Shown: in pieces, positions 8,002 through 15,143 of the stretch | How positions within the stretch are numbered: position 1 is the stretch's first letter | How the letters are laid out: each line of letters opens with the position of its first letter | From: Candidatus Woykebacteria bacterium RIFCSPLOWO2_01_FULL_43_14 | GTDB lineage: Bacteria; Patescibacteriota; Microgenomatia; Woykebacterales; 2-01-FULL-43-14 | Assembly (NCBI GenBank): GCA_001816835.1 | Contig: MHDB01000028.1 | Span: forward strand, 1-27,402 | Reading direction: 5' to 3' | Length of the DNA: 27,402 nt | The notes under the pieces: generated by a model | What the model was told of the DNA's origin: nothing | The model's input: the letters and a program-made list of their open reading frames with translations, nothing else | Database searches by the model: none | Translations under genes and position numbers: made by a program

Positions 8002-8493
8002 ATGGTTAACTGTGAGGATAATTTTTACTCTCCGACAGACGGCAAACTTGACTACACTGGTGTTGTCTATAAAATTGCTGAGTTTATCAAATCCGGCAAT
8101 GATTTTGTTCATCAAGTTGTCGTGGGAACTGATTCCAAACCGTCCAACTCTGATAAAGGCGTGGACTTTATAACTGCGGTGGTAGTGCACAGAGTCAATA
8201 AGGGTGGGATTTACTTTTGGCGTCGAGTGAATAAAACAAAGAATTTCGCCTTGACTGAGAGAATTGGTGAAGAAACAGTTCTCTCACTTGAACTTGCTAC
8301 CAAACTTCGGGACACATTTCGCCATAACGGTTTGAGTGCTTATGAGCCTGAGATTCACGCTGATGTGGGTGAAAATGGAGCAACTCGGGATATGATTAAG
8401 TGGGTAACTGGGATGATTATTGGGAGTGGTTTTAAGGCAAAAATAAAACCTGATTCCTATGGAGCGAGTACCATCGCTGATAAACACACCTAA
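8002..8493 (+). CDS. YkuK/DUF458 family RNase H-like protein
   Basis: This 163-residue protein belongs to the family of Bacillus subtilis YkuK. The core VVVGTDSKPSN followed by DFITAVVVHR and YFWRRV is the family's N-terminal strand set. HADVGENGATRDMIKWVTG supplies the second acidic cluster and GFKAKIKPDSYGASTIADKHT the C-terminal motif. The fold is RNase H-like with conserved acidic residues, but the biochemical role is not settled. The start at 8002 follows the promoter. Its TAA overlaps the ATG of the next gene by one base, so the two are co-transcribed. Confidence 0.85.
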   Translation: MVNCEDNFYSPTDGKLDYTGVVYKIAEFIKSGNDFVHQVVVGTDSKPSNSDKGVDFITAVVVHRVNKGGIYFWRRVNKTKNFALTERIGEETVLSLELATKLRDTFRHNGLSAYEPEIHADVGENGATRDMIKWVTGMIIGSGFKAKIKPDSYGASTIADKHT

Positions 8494-9389
8494 TGCAATT
8501 TCCAATTTCCAATTCTCAATTTTCAAAGAAATCGCTTGAGATAGTTGAGCTAGCCAAAGTTCCTGAAGAATTTCTCGGGTCGAGAAAAGAAGCGAATCTT
8601 TTGGAATACGTTAATAGTCGTATTCTGGTATCTTTGGGGGGTGGTAGTGTGGTTGGTTCTGTTCGGATTGCGGAGCAAGTTGGATCCCCGATAAAAGGCT
8701 TGATTACCGATCTAATGGTTGACAAGTCTCACGGCCAGAATGGAGTCGAAGAAGAACTGATAAAAAGTGCTGAAAAAAAGCTTGGTGAGCTTGGTGTTAA
8801 GGAAATCGACGGGCTGTGTCTTGATGGGGTTAGCCAGGTGCGCTATTACTATCGCCTAGGTTTCAAACCCTTTCGGAGAACGGTTAGTATTACTTGGGAC
8901 TTGACTAAAGAAAGTGTTAAGGAGGTTAATCCTGAGTATGAAATGAGAGAGTTTCAGGAGTTCAAGGAAGAGTTTGCTGAAGTAATCGTTAATTCACTCC
9001 AACCATATTGGACTCCTTGGAAAGAAGGCGCCGACAAAAAGAATCAAGAAGCTAGAATCAAGAAGCAGCTTGAAGAGTTGTTTGTAGACAAAAGCTATCG
9101 AGTGTTTGCCGCCTTTCAAGACGGACAGATGGTAGGATTAGTTGACGCTTGCCTAAGCGAACCCAACTTAGTCTTTGGAGTGTGTGTCAGGCGAGATTTT
9201 GGCGGGCGAAAACTTGGTTCCACTCTTTTAAAAGCTAGCTTGAGTTATCTTAGGGAACAAGGATTGAAAATGGCGAAAACTCTTGCGACTTCGGGACTGG
9301 ATGACTATGACCCACAAATCTATCTCTACACCCTTTCGGCTGGTGGGAAGATGGAAAAAGAGTACATAGATTTAAGGAAAGAGATATGA
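8493..9389 (+). CDS. tandem GNAT acetyltransferase-like protein
   Basis: This 298-residue protein holds two GNAT folds. The first (about residues 40-130) includes GLITDLMVDKSHGQNGVEEEL and ends with YYYRLGFKPF. The second (about 150-290) includes NLVFGVCVRRDFGGRKLGSTLL, where the RxxGGRKLG loop would bind acetyl-CoA. The first domain has a degenerate loop and may be structural. The substrate is unknown. The ATG at 8493 overlaps the previous stop codon, but its first codons lie in a simple CAATTTC-type repeat, so the true start could be a little further in. A terminator follows at 9456-9482. Confidence 0.75.
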   Translation: MQFPISNSQFSKKSLEIVELAKVPEEFLGSRKEANLLEYVNSRILVSLGGGSVVGSVRIAEQVGSPIKGLITDLMVDKSHGQNGVEEELIKSAEKKLGELGVKEIDGLCLDGVSQVRYYYRLGFKPFRRTVSITWDLTKESVKEVNPEYEMREFQEFKEEFAEVIVNSLQPYWTPWKEGADKKNQEARIKKQLEELFVDKSYRVFAAFQDGQMVGLVDACLSEPNLVFGVCVRRDFGGRKLGSTLLKASLSYLREQGLKMAKTLATSGLDDYDPQIYLYTLSAGGKMEKEYIDLRKEI

Positions 9390-9455
9390 CACACCGCCCT
9401 TCGCGGAGAGTTACGGGACGGTTGTGCTGATGCCCAAAAAGAAACGATCTGAATT

Positions 9456-9482
9456 AGGGTAAGATTGAGTCTTACTCTTTTT
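9456..9482 (+). terminator. intrinsic terminator after the GNAT gene
   Basis: AGGGTAAGA (9456-9464), TTGAG loop, TCTTACTCT (9470-9478), then T-rich. It overlaps the last codon of the convergent gene that ends at 9472. The gap 9390-9455 also has a small CCGC/GCGG hairpin of no clear role. Confidence 0.7.
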
Positions 9483-9861
9483 CAGACCGTGGGGATAAGC
9501 TGGCTAAGAACCTTTTTGCTATTCCCAGCAATTTTCCTGGAGTTGTTTCAGGTGAAGCATTTGGTTCAGTTACCTGAGCTGAGGTGATTGTCCCAAAGAA
9601 TCCATCTACGACAGTTGCTCCCTGGTCTAAATTAGCCACATCTAACCCTTCTTCTGCCATGACCTGCCCAAGCCCTGCTTTAAGAAGGTTTTCATTTTCG
9701 GGGAATCCATAGTGATGGATTTTTACCCAGTAGATGATGGCGCCGGTTGCCGCGAGCCCGCTGGCAACAATAATGATGGTTGTCCAAAGCTTCTGATTTC
9801 CAATATGTACAAGACCGCGTGATGTGGTTAGATCTTTGAATCCGTCGCTTGTACTGCTCAC
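9472..9861 (-). CDS. small single-pass membrane protein
   Basis: This 129-residue protein has a short cytoplasmic N-terminus, one membrane helix (about residues 26-46, LWTTIIIVASGLAATGAIIYWV) and an acidic outer domain ending in a basic tail. I do not recognise a family. The GTG start is supported by AAGGAG six bases upstream. It lies 60 bases downstream of the second single-pass protein (9922-10326) and probably shares its promoter. The two have the same architecture, with no clear sequence identity. Confidence 0.65.
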   Translation of the reverse strand: MSSTSDGFKDLTTSRGLVHIGNQKLWTTIIIVASGLAATGAIIYWVKIHHYGFPENENLLKAGLGQVMAEEGLDVANLDQGATVVDGFFGTITSAQVTEPNASPETTPGKLLGIAKRFLASLSPRSEKE

Positions 9862-9921
9862 ATGCGTCTCCTTACCTAACCAAAATCCTTGCAGAGTTTT
9901 TATTGAAACCTAAAAAACAAC

Positions 9922-10326
9922 TCATCTAACCACCTTCAGCCTTACTCTTTGAATGGCCCGGACTCCAAGAGCTACCAGTGTGTAAGCTGCTTTGTAAAGT
10001 TGTAGGTTCGTGTGCCTAGCTCTCCCATGGAATGATATTGTCCAACCTTCACCGGTTTCGGTGCGGTGTCGTGCCGAACCCTGAGGTGTAAGTGTTAACT
10101 CCTTATCCTCACCTATCTCCGGATAATCAGCCAGCGCTTCACTGACTACTTTTTCGGCTTCAAGGATATTTTCCGGTGGTGCCAGCACTTTAAGTTTTAT
10201 AATGTATAAAACCCAACCACCAACCAAGACTGTGGCTGTAACAGAAACTCCGACTAAGATATTCTTCCTGCCAATTCTCCTGAACCATTCTTCCCCAAAC
10301 CGTTTTAGGCTTTTCACCCCATCCAT
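9922..10326 (-). CDS. small single-pass membrane protein
   Basis: This 134-residue protein has a basic N-terminus, one membrane helix (about residues 23-43) and an outer domain with an alpha/beta look (AEKVVSEALADYPEIG, then several short strands). No family is recognised. The ATG is preceded by AGAGAGG with five-base spacing, and a strong promoter lies at 10348-10376. It is divergent from the superoxide dismutase gene and heads a two-gene unit with 9472-9861. Confidence 0.65.
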   Translation of the reverse strand: MDGVKSLKRFGEEWFRRIGRKNILVGVSVTATVLVGGWVLYIIKLKVLAPPENILEAEKVVSEALADYPEIGEDKELTLTPQGSARHRTETGEGWTISFHGRARHTNLQLYKAAYTLVALGVRAIQRVRLKVVR

Positions 10327-10347
10327 GTAAACCTCTCTTCGCGATGG

Positions 10348-10376
10348 AGTTTACCTTGAGAGCTGAGACGTGTCAA
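10348..10376 (-). promoter_or_regulatory. promoter of the two single-pass protein genes
   Basis: On the minus strand: TTGACA (10371-10376), 17-base spacer, TAAACT (10348-10353). The leader has a Shine-Dalgarno sequence, in contrast to the leaderless genes. Confidence 0.75.
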
Positions 10377-10402
10377 GCAATTGAAATATTGACACCACAT
10401 TG

Positions 10403-10431
10403 TTGAACTCCATGCCCTTTTCTGCTACGGT
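10403..10431 (+). promoter_or_regulatory. probable promoter of the superoxide dismutase gene
   Basis: TTGAAC (10403-10408), 17-base spacer, TACGGT (10426-10431). The leader then carries GGAGG at 10438-10442, eight bases before the ATG at 10451. A TTGACA at 10389-10394 has no matching -10. Confidence 0.5.
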
Positions 10432-10450
10432 GTATCTGGAGGATAACCAT

Positions 10451-11053
10451 ATGTCACCATTTCAAGTCAAAGATTTACCCTACGCCAAAAATGCTGTTGA
10501 AGGAATCTCCGAAAAAGAGATGGAGATCCACCACGACAAGCTTTACGTCGGCTATGTGAACAAACGTAACGAAATCGAAGAAGCGCTCAAAACGACTGAT
10601 AAATCCAAAGCCCATCACAACTACTCGGAATTTCGCGCCTTAAAGCTTGAGGAGACTTTTAACGCTGATGGTCAGATTCTTCACGAGTTATATTTCCAGA
10701 CCATGGGTCCTAATGCAGGAGTTACCAAACCAAGTGAAGCTTTAATGAAAAAAATCGAGGAAAGCTTTGGGTCGTTGGAGAATTATCTCGAAGATTTAAA
10801 AGCGGTGGCTCTAGCTGCTCGAGGTTGGGCAGTCTCTGCCTACGAGCCAACGGACGGCAAAATACACAACTTTCTGGCTGATTTCCATTCCCACGGTGGG
10901 GTGTGGGGCGCTATACCCATATTAACTGTGGATGTGTACGAGCACGCCTTTTTTATGGATTACGGATCGGATAAAAAAAGTTATCTTGAAGCCTGGGCCA
11001 AGGTAATTAATTGGGATGAGGTCTCTAAGAATTTTGATAAAGTAACAAAATAA
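10451..11053 (+). CDS. Fe/Mn superoxide dismutase
   Basis: This 200-residue enzyme converts superoxide to oxygen and hydrogen peroxide. The four metal ligands can be placed: H27 (MEIHHDK), H78 (ILHELYF), and D161 and H165 (DVYEHAFF). The family helix GWAV (residues 125-128) is present. The usual second-sphere pair H30-H31 of the E. coli enzyme aligns with L31-Y32 here, while the gateway tyrosine (Y35) is kept. Fe versus Mn preference cannot be decided. The ATG at 10451 is chosen over upstream starts because of GGAGG at 10438-10442. The next gene starts directly after its stop codon, so they form an operon. No signal peptide is seen, so it is likely cytoplasmic. Confidence 0.92.
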   Translation: MSPFQVKDLPYAKNAVEGISEKEMEIHHDKLYVGYVNKRNEIEEALKTTDKSKAHHNYSEFRALKLEETFNADGQILHELYFQTMGPNAGVTKPSEALMKKIEESFGSLENYLEDLKAVALAARGWAVSAYEPTDGKIHNFLADFHSHGGVWGAIPILTVDVYEHAFFMDYGSDKKSYLEAWAKVINWDEVSKNFDKVTK

Positions 11054-12364
11054 ATGTTTTTAAATACAGTCAATAGTTTCTCAAAACACCGTTTTAAGTT
11101 TGTTTTAGTAGTATTTATTTTTCTGGTATTAGGTTACGCTTTCTCAAAACTACCTTTTACTAAAAACACTTCTGGTCCAACTAACGATGAGACTGTTTAC
11201 GATAATCTTGGTAGTGCAGTTGTAGCGAAAGGTGGTGAGATTTACAGGGTAGATTTAGCCACGTCAGTCTCGACACTTCTAACGGCATTAGAGTTTGAGA
11301 TACTGGACATAGAGGCCTCTCCTATCGAGTCAAAAGTTGCCTATTTCTACTTCGACAAAAATGAACAGAACCACCCATATTCTAGACCTAACTCAGGGCT
11401 TGCTGTCCTTGATCTTAATTCTAAAGAGACTAAAAACCTTATCCCACTAGTAAAAGGCAGTAAAAAAGAGCTGGACTACCTAATCTGGTCTCCGGATGGT
11501 AAATACCTATCTGTATGGGTTGACGGCGGGAGTGTGGCCCAGATTTACGAGGTATCAGCAGGGAAAAAAGTGTTTGAAGTGAGAGAAGCGGCCGTTGAGG
11601 ACAGTGTTAGTCCTATTGTGTTTGTACCAGGTAGCGAGGGAGTTGTTTCCTATATTGTGAACAACACCTTGATAGAACAGAAAATTAGCATTTCCGAACC
11701 TAAGGTTGTCTATAACGAATTGGAAGCCTATTTGACAGTCCACGAGGGACCGCCACTAGCACTTTTCCCGACCTTTTCTAAAACAGGCAGATACGTTACT
11801 TTTAACTCAAAAGACAACATTGTTCTATATGATAGAGAATCTGGCGTTTCAAAAGTTGTGGCACAACCTTTAGGTCAACCCGAAGATGAGAACTACCAGA
11901 CAGGCTACATAGTTGGATTTAATGATAGAGACGAGCTACTTTATCTACTTGGCAACGACTCAGCGATAGATAAAGACACCAAAATGTGGGTTACGGTTTA
12001 TTCGCCAATAGCTGATAGCATGCGAGCTTTTAATGTCTATGCTGCAGCTAGTCCAAACAGTTTGATTCTTTCGGGAGATTTATCTAAGTTAATTGTCAGT
12101 TCGTCATTTAGTGGAGAAGGTATCCAATATTATGATAGTGAGGGAAGTTTACTAAAAGATTGTATTAAAGAAGAAGATTTCAGCTATGACTATTATGATT
12201 GGGTGGGTTTCAGGAAACCTGAGTCCCCATTACAAGTCTGGTCACCTAATGGTAGTTATCTCATTTCCAAAAGAGGAGACAAACTGGTAGTTTACGACCC
12301 TGAGAATTGTAAGATGCTAAAAATAATAGATCAACCTTCAGACTTGGTTAGTTGGATAAACTAA
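11054..12364 (+). CDS. membrane-anchored beta-propeller-like protein
   Basis: This 436-residue protein has an N-terminal anchor (about residues 14-32) followed by an extracytoplasmic region. That region has repeated beta-strand blocks with motifs such as YLIWSPDGKYLSVWV, FPTFSKTGRYVTFNS and QVWSPNGSYLISKRGDKLVVYDPE, typical of WD40/TolB-like propeller blades. The ATG follows the superoxide dismutase stop codon with no gap and no visible Shine-Dalgarno sequence, suggesting translational coupling. The function is unknown; the fold suggests protein or polymer binding. A REP hairpin lies just after the stop codon. Confidence 0.65.
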   Translation: MFLNTVNSFSKHRFKFVLVVFIFLVLGYAFSKLPFTKNTSGPTNDETVYDNLGSAVVAKGGEIYRVDLATSVSTLLTALEFEILDIEASPIESKVAYFYFDKNEQNHPYSRPNSGLAVLDLNSKETKNLIPLVKGSKKELDYLIWSPDGKYLSVWVDGGSVAQIYEVSAGKKVFEVREAAVEDSVSPIVFVPGSEGVVSYIVNNTLIEQKISISEPKVVYNELEAYLTVHEGPPLALFPTFSKTGRYVTFNSKDNIVLYDRESGVSKVVAQPLGQPEDENYQTGYIVGFNDRDELLYLLGNDSAIDKDTKMWVTVYSPIADSMRAFNVYAAASPNSLILSGDLSKLIVSSSFSGEGIQYYDSEGSLLKDCIKEEDFSYDYYDWVGFRKPESPLQVWSPNGSYLISKRGDKLVVYDPENCKMLKIIDQPSDLVSWIN

Positions 12365-12410
12365 CTAGGTTACTAGCTAGACACACCCGGTGTGTACTAG
12401 GTAGACACGT
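12364..12410. repeat. REP-like palindrome, copy 2
   Basis: ACACACC (12381-12387), C, GGTGTGT (12389-12395), extended by CTAG on both sides. ACTAGGT occurs at 12364-12370 and again at 12396-12402, and a half-site TAGACAC follows. It lies between the propeller gene and the 3' end of the transposase gene. Confidence 0.8.
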
Positions 12411-12415
12411 AAGGA

Positions 12416-13084
12416 CTATTCGAGCAACAGGTGTTTTATTTTGTTTAAATCTCTTTGGTACCCCACCTGATCTGAATGAAAACTTTTAAATTTTTCTAAA
12501 TTAGGGAAGTAACCCAATAGTTCGGAAGTGTTAACTAGGCCAGTATTTCTTTTTCCCAGGAAATCATAAAAAGATGTCCAAGGACAGTTTTCTAACTGTG
12601 CCATGTTCTTTAGCACAAAAGAAGTCACTGGGTTGATGTTTATATATCGGCCTACATGAAGTAGTTGTTCTTCTGTTTCTATTCTCACAGCCTTAAACAT
12701 AGACTGGAACACAGAACCGGTTCTTTGATTCTTAGTGTTAAAAAACTTGGCATAACTATTTTGAAAGTTCCTTAAAAAGCTGGAAATCCCATTTTCAGTT
12801 GTTTCCCTAATGAGGTAATGGAAGTGGTTTGGCATCAGTGAGAAAGCGAGAAGGTCAATTTGTTTCGGCGTTTTAATTAGTCTTTCTAGGAAGTTTGGTT
12901 TATCTTGTAGATTTAATCTTTGATAGTGTGAGAAACGGATTGAAGGTCTATATGAGTAAAAGTTAAATGTTTCTAAGGCACGGTTGTAATCTCTTGATTC
13001 AAGAAAAACTGGTTGGCCAGCAATACTTCGATTGAAGATGTGATAAACCTCACCAGTTGCTAGAGGCAAGTACCGATAGGGCAT
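12416..13084 (-). CDS. REP-associated tyrosine transposase (RAYT, Y1 HUH family)
   Basis: This 222-residue protein is of the IS200/IS605 Y1 superfamily. Motifs are MPYRYLPLATGEVYHIFNRS at the N-terminus, the HUH metal site in MPNHFHYLI, the catalytic tyrosine in FQNSYAKFFN, and the C-terminal GRYININPV and WTSFYDFLG blocks of RAYTs. These single-strand nucleases recognise REP hairpins and are usually single-copy, domesticated genes. Here REP palindromes flank the gene on both sides. I chose the ATG at 13084 because a good promoter puts transcription at about 13086; a TTG at 13105 would lie upstream of that. It appears intact. Confidence 0.9.
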   Translation of the reverse strand: MPYRYLPLATGEVYHIFNRSIAGQPVFLESRDYNRALETFNFYSYRPSIRFSHYQRLNLQDKPNFLERLIKTPKQIDLLAFSLMPNHFHYLIRETTENGISSFLRNFQNSYAKFFNTKNQRTGSVFQSMFKAVRIETEEQLLHVGRYININPVTSFVLKNMAQLENCPWTSFYDFLGKRNTGLVNTSELLGYFPNLEKFKSFHSDQVGYQRDLNKIKHLLLE

Positions 13085-13092
13085 ACGTTCAG

Positions 13093-13121
13093 ACTGTATA
13101 CCCAATTTCCTGATGTGTCAA
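13093..13121 (-). promoter_or_regulatory. promoter of the RAYT gene, -35 within REP flank
   Basis: Minus strand: TTGACA (13116-13121), 17-base spacer, TACAGT (13093-13098). The TTGACA belongs to the conserved right flank of REP copy 3; copy 1 reads TCGACA at the same place. Confidence 0.65.
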
Positions 13122-13150
13122 GCTAACACACACCGGGTGTGTGAGGCTAA
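13116..13150. repeat. REP-like palindrome, copy 3
   Basis: ACACACC (13128-13134), G, GGTGTGT (13136-13142), in reverse orientation to copies 1 and 2. With copy 1 it shares about 25 bases including the GTTAGCTNGAC flank. It sits between the ends of the ferric-reductase-like gene and the transposase promoter. Confidence 0.8.
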
Positions 13151-13151
13151 A

Positions 13152-13853
13152 CTATTGAGAAGATGTTGGTGTTGGGGTAGCGCTTCTTGTAATCTGGGCC
13201 TGCTTCTGAAAACGGTATGCTAGGTACACTCTTCGGTAAACTAAGGCTAGGATGAAAGTGGCGGCGTAAAACCAATACAGGATTTTCATTGGCGTTTCCT
13301 GAGTGTGGGAACCGATACTTTGACTATGAAACAAAATCAGGACAAACACGCCGTACTGAAAAAAGTGGATTTTACGCCAGTGTTTGAGGAGTAAAGGGTG
13401 GTTACGAAGTAGTGCTGCTCCAACACCACAAAGGTATAGGCCAAAGCCTAATATTCCAAACCAGATATAAATTTTTCTTTCAGGATCCAAGAAGTTATAG
13501 TCAAAAATTTTAAAACTTATCCCAAAGCGCATGACTTGGGCTAGATACATCAACGTGGGGTGGAGGAAAATAACAAAAATTGAGAAAATTCCCTCGAAAA
13601 TATGAAATTTCAAAAGACTTGAGCGTGAGAAAAGTCGGCTTAATAACTCCAAAAGCGCCCCAAACATAATCTGAGTCCAGACGAGGGAAAATCCCAGCAA
13701 TCCTAGTAGGGGAAATGTGAGTAAAAGAGTCTGCTCGAAGGTTAATTTTTGAGAGACAAGGGTTAGACCGCTGGTATTAAACCAGGTACTGATCGGGATA
13801 ACAAATGAAATTACGAAAATTGATATGACAATTAATTGTAAAGCCCGTCGCAT
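13152..13853 (-). CDS. ferric reductase-like transmembrane heme protein
   Basis: This 233-residue protein has about six membrane helices. Two helices each carry paired histidines, H84 with H98 and H163 with H176, the spacing expected for b-type heme binding in the ferric reductase-like membrane domain (also found in MsrQ and NOX proteins). There is no FAD or NAD domain, so it would need a partner for electrons. A Ser/Thr/Pro-rich tail ends the chain. It diverges from a cupredoxin gene sharing the same palindromic -10 region, which suggests a common redox role at the membrane. GGAG lies about 15 bases before the ATG, rather far. Heme binding is inference from the histidines. Confidence 0.75.
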   Translation of the reverse strand: MRRALQLIVISIFVISFVIPISTWFNTSGLTLVSQKLTFEQTLLLTFPLLGLLGFSLVWTQIMFGALLELLSRLFSRSSLLKFHIFEGIFSIFVIFLHPTLMYLAQVMRFGISFKIFDYNFLDPERKIYIWFGILGFGLYLCGVGAALLRNHPLLLKHWRKIHFFQYGVFVLILFHSQSIGSHTQETPMKILYWFYAATFILALVYRRVYLAYRFQKQAQITRSATPTPTSSQ

Positions 13854-13873
13854 GGTGTGTTAAAAGTCTCCTT

Positions 13874-13886
13874 GCTATAATATAGC
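13874..13886. promoter_or_regulatory. palindromic divergent -10 region
   Basis: GCTATA-A-TATAGC is a 13-base palindrome. Read on plus it contains TATAAT (13876-13881) for the cupredoxin gene; on minus it contains TATTAT for the heme protein gene. Neither side has a convincing -35, so an activator or an operator role is possible. Confidence 0.55.
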
Positions 13887-13916
13887 ATATCTATGAAACT
13901 AAGCGGAGGTTGGAAA

Positions 13917-14327
13917 ATGAAACTTGTTAACAAATTGGCCTTGTTGCCAGTACTAGTTTTCTTGGCGGTCTTTGTTACCGCTTGTTCACATGATAAGGGT
14001 AACCAAGCCCAGCCTAGCCCATCAACCCAAAGTTTGGATAATCCAACAGTGGGTGAGAAAATTGAAGCACCTTTAGCCGAGACTAACGTAACGATTCAAA
14101 ACTATGCCTATACTCCTGCCAGTATAGAGGTTAAAAAGGGAACAGCCGTTAGGTTTACTAATCTTGATAAAACTGGCCACACTGTAACAGCTGATGACGG
14201 CAGTTTTGACACTCCGCTTTTTTCCGACGGGGAAAGCCAGACAATTACTTTTAACCAAATAGGCGAATTTCCTTACTACTGCCGCCCACACTCCTATATG
14301 AAGGGGAAAGTAATTGTAGTTGAGTAA
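13917..14327 (+). CDS. cupredoxin lipoprotein (plastocyanin-like)
   Basis: This 136-residue protein begins with a lipoprotein signal peptide ending in VTAC (C23), then a polar linker and a cupredoxin domain. Copper ligands are visible: H in KTGHTVTADDG, then C, H and M in YYCRPHSYMKGKVIVV, a type 1 blue-copper pattern. It would carry electrons outside the cytoplasmic membrane. The ATG at 13917 is chosen because GGAGG lies at 13905-13909; the ATG at 13893 would have only a five-base leader and would spoil the signal peptide. It diverges from the heme membrane protein gene and precedes the suf operon promoter by about 45 bases. Confidence 0.87.
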   Translation: MKLVNKLALLPVLVFLAVFVTACSHDKGNQAQPSPSTQSLDNPTVGEKIEAPLAETNVTIQNYAYTPASIEVKKGTAVRFTNLDKTGHTVTADDGSFDTPLFSDGESQTITFNQIGEFPYYCRPHSYMKGKVIVVE

Positions 14328-14372
14328 CTAAAGTACCCTGTTTTCTAAATTGAGTAAAGATTATACCTGACG

Positions 14373-14401
14373 TTGACTTTGAATACCTCATCTACTATGC
14401 T
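14373..14401 (+). promoter_or_regulatory. promoter of the suf operon
   Basis: TTGACT (14373-14378), 17-base spacer, TATGCT (14396-14401). Transcription would begin at about 14408, one base before the ATG of sufC at 14409. I see no IscR- or Fur-like operator with confidence. Confidence 0.6.
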
Positions 14402-14408
14402 CACTCCT

Positions 14409-15143
14409 ATGGATGTGTTAGCGATCAATGATCTGTTTGTGAGTGCTCAAGGTAAGGAAATCCTCAAAGGCTTAAACCTCAAGTTACATAAAGGTGAGAT
14501 ACATGTTTTGATGGGTCCTAACGGCTCTGGGAAGTCGAGTTTGGCCGCAACTTTAATGGGTCATCCCACTTACCAAGTAACTAGTGGTTGTATTCGATAT
14601 AAAGGACGTTATATTACACGCCTCAGCCCTGATGAGAGGGCTAAGCTAGGTATTTTTCTGGCGTTCCAGAATCCCCTTGAGATACCTGGGGTAACTCTTT
14701 CCAATTTCCTACGTACAGCCTACAACGCTACTCACAAAGACCGAGTTTCTATTCCTGAATTCAAGAAAAGGTTGCATACTATAGCCTTGAAGCTAAAACT
14801 AGAGGACTCTTTCCTAAACCGGTATCTAAATGATGGTTTTAGTGGTGGGGAAAAGAAAAAGGCTGAAGCACTTCAGCTACTAGTGCTAGAACCAAAGCTT
14901 GTAATACTTGATGAGACTGATTCAGGTCTTGATGTTGATGCCCTAAAAAAAGTGGCCAAGGCAATAAGTGACTATGTTTCGGAGGAATGTACCATCTTGG
15001 TTATTACTCATTATCAAAGAATATTGAAATATCTAGAGCCTGACTATGTTCATATTATGTCAGATGGTCAAATTGTTAGGAGCGGGGGTAAGGAAATAAT
15101 ATCTTTGATTGACGAACAAGGCTACGAAGGTGTCTATGGCTAG
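14409..15143 (+). CDS. sufC: SufC, Fe-S assembly ATPase
   Basis: This 244-residue ABC-type ATPase powers the SufBCD scaffold in iron-sulfur cluster assembly. It has Walker A GPNGSGKSS (residues 36-44), the signature FSGGEKKKAE characteristic of SufC, Walker B LVILDETDSGLD and the late ITHYQRIL switch. The ATG at 14409 matches the start of known SufC proteins (MDVLAINDLFV) and the predicted transcript start, so the upstream TTG and ATG are not used. It is the first gene of the suf operon, and its end overlaps sufB by eight bases. Confidence 0.95.
   Translation: MDVLAINDLFVSAQGKEILKGLNLKLHKGEIHVLMGPNGSGKSSLAATLMGHPTYQVTSGCIRYKGRYITRLSPDERAKLGIFLAFQNPLEIPGVTLSNFLRTAYNATHKDRVSIPEFKKRLHTIALKLKLEDSFLNRYLNDGFSGGEKKKAEALQLLVLEPKLVILDETDSGLDVDALKKVAKAISDYVSEECTILVITHYQRILKYLEPDYVHIMSDGQIVRSGGKEIISLIDEQGYEGVYG

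Noticed and set aside
9390..9440. Possible riboswitch or fourth REP after the GNAT gene
   Set aside because: CACACCG...CGGTTGTG pairs only imperfectly and does not share the REP core; it follows the gene and has no target downstream on that strand.
10389..10417. TTGACA at 10389 as the SOD promoter
   Set aside because: No acceptable -10 lies 16-18 bases downstream; the TTGAAC/TACGGT pair nearby fits better.
13105..13105. TTG start for the RAYT gene
   Set aside because: It lies upstream of the predicted transcript start; the ATG at 13084 fits the promoter and the family N-terminus.
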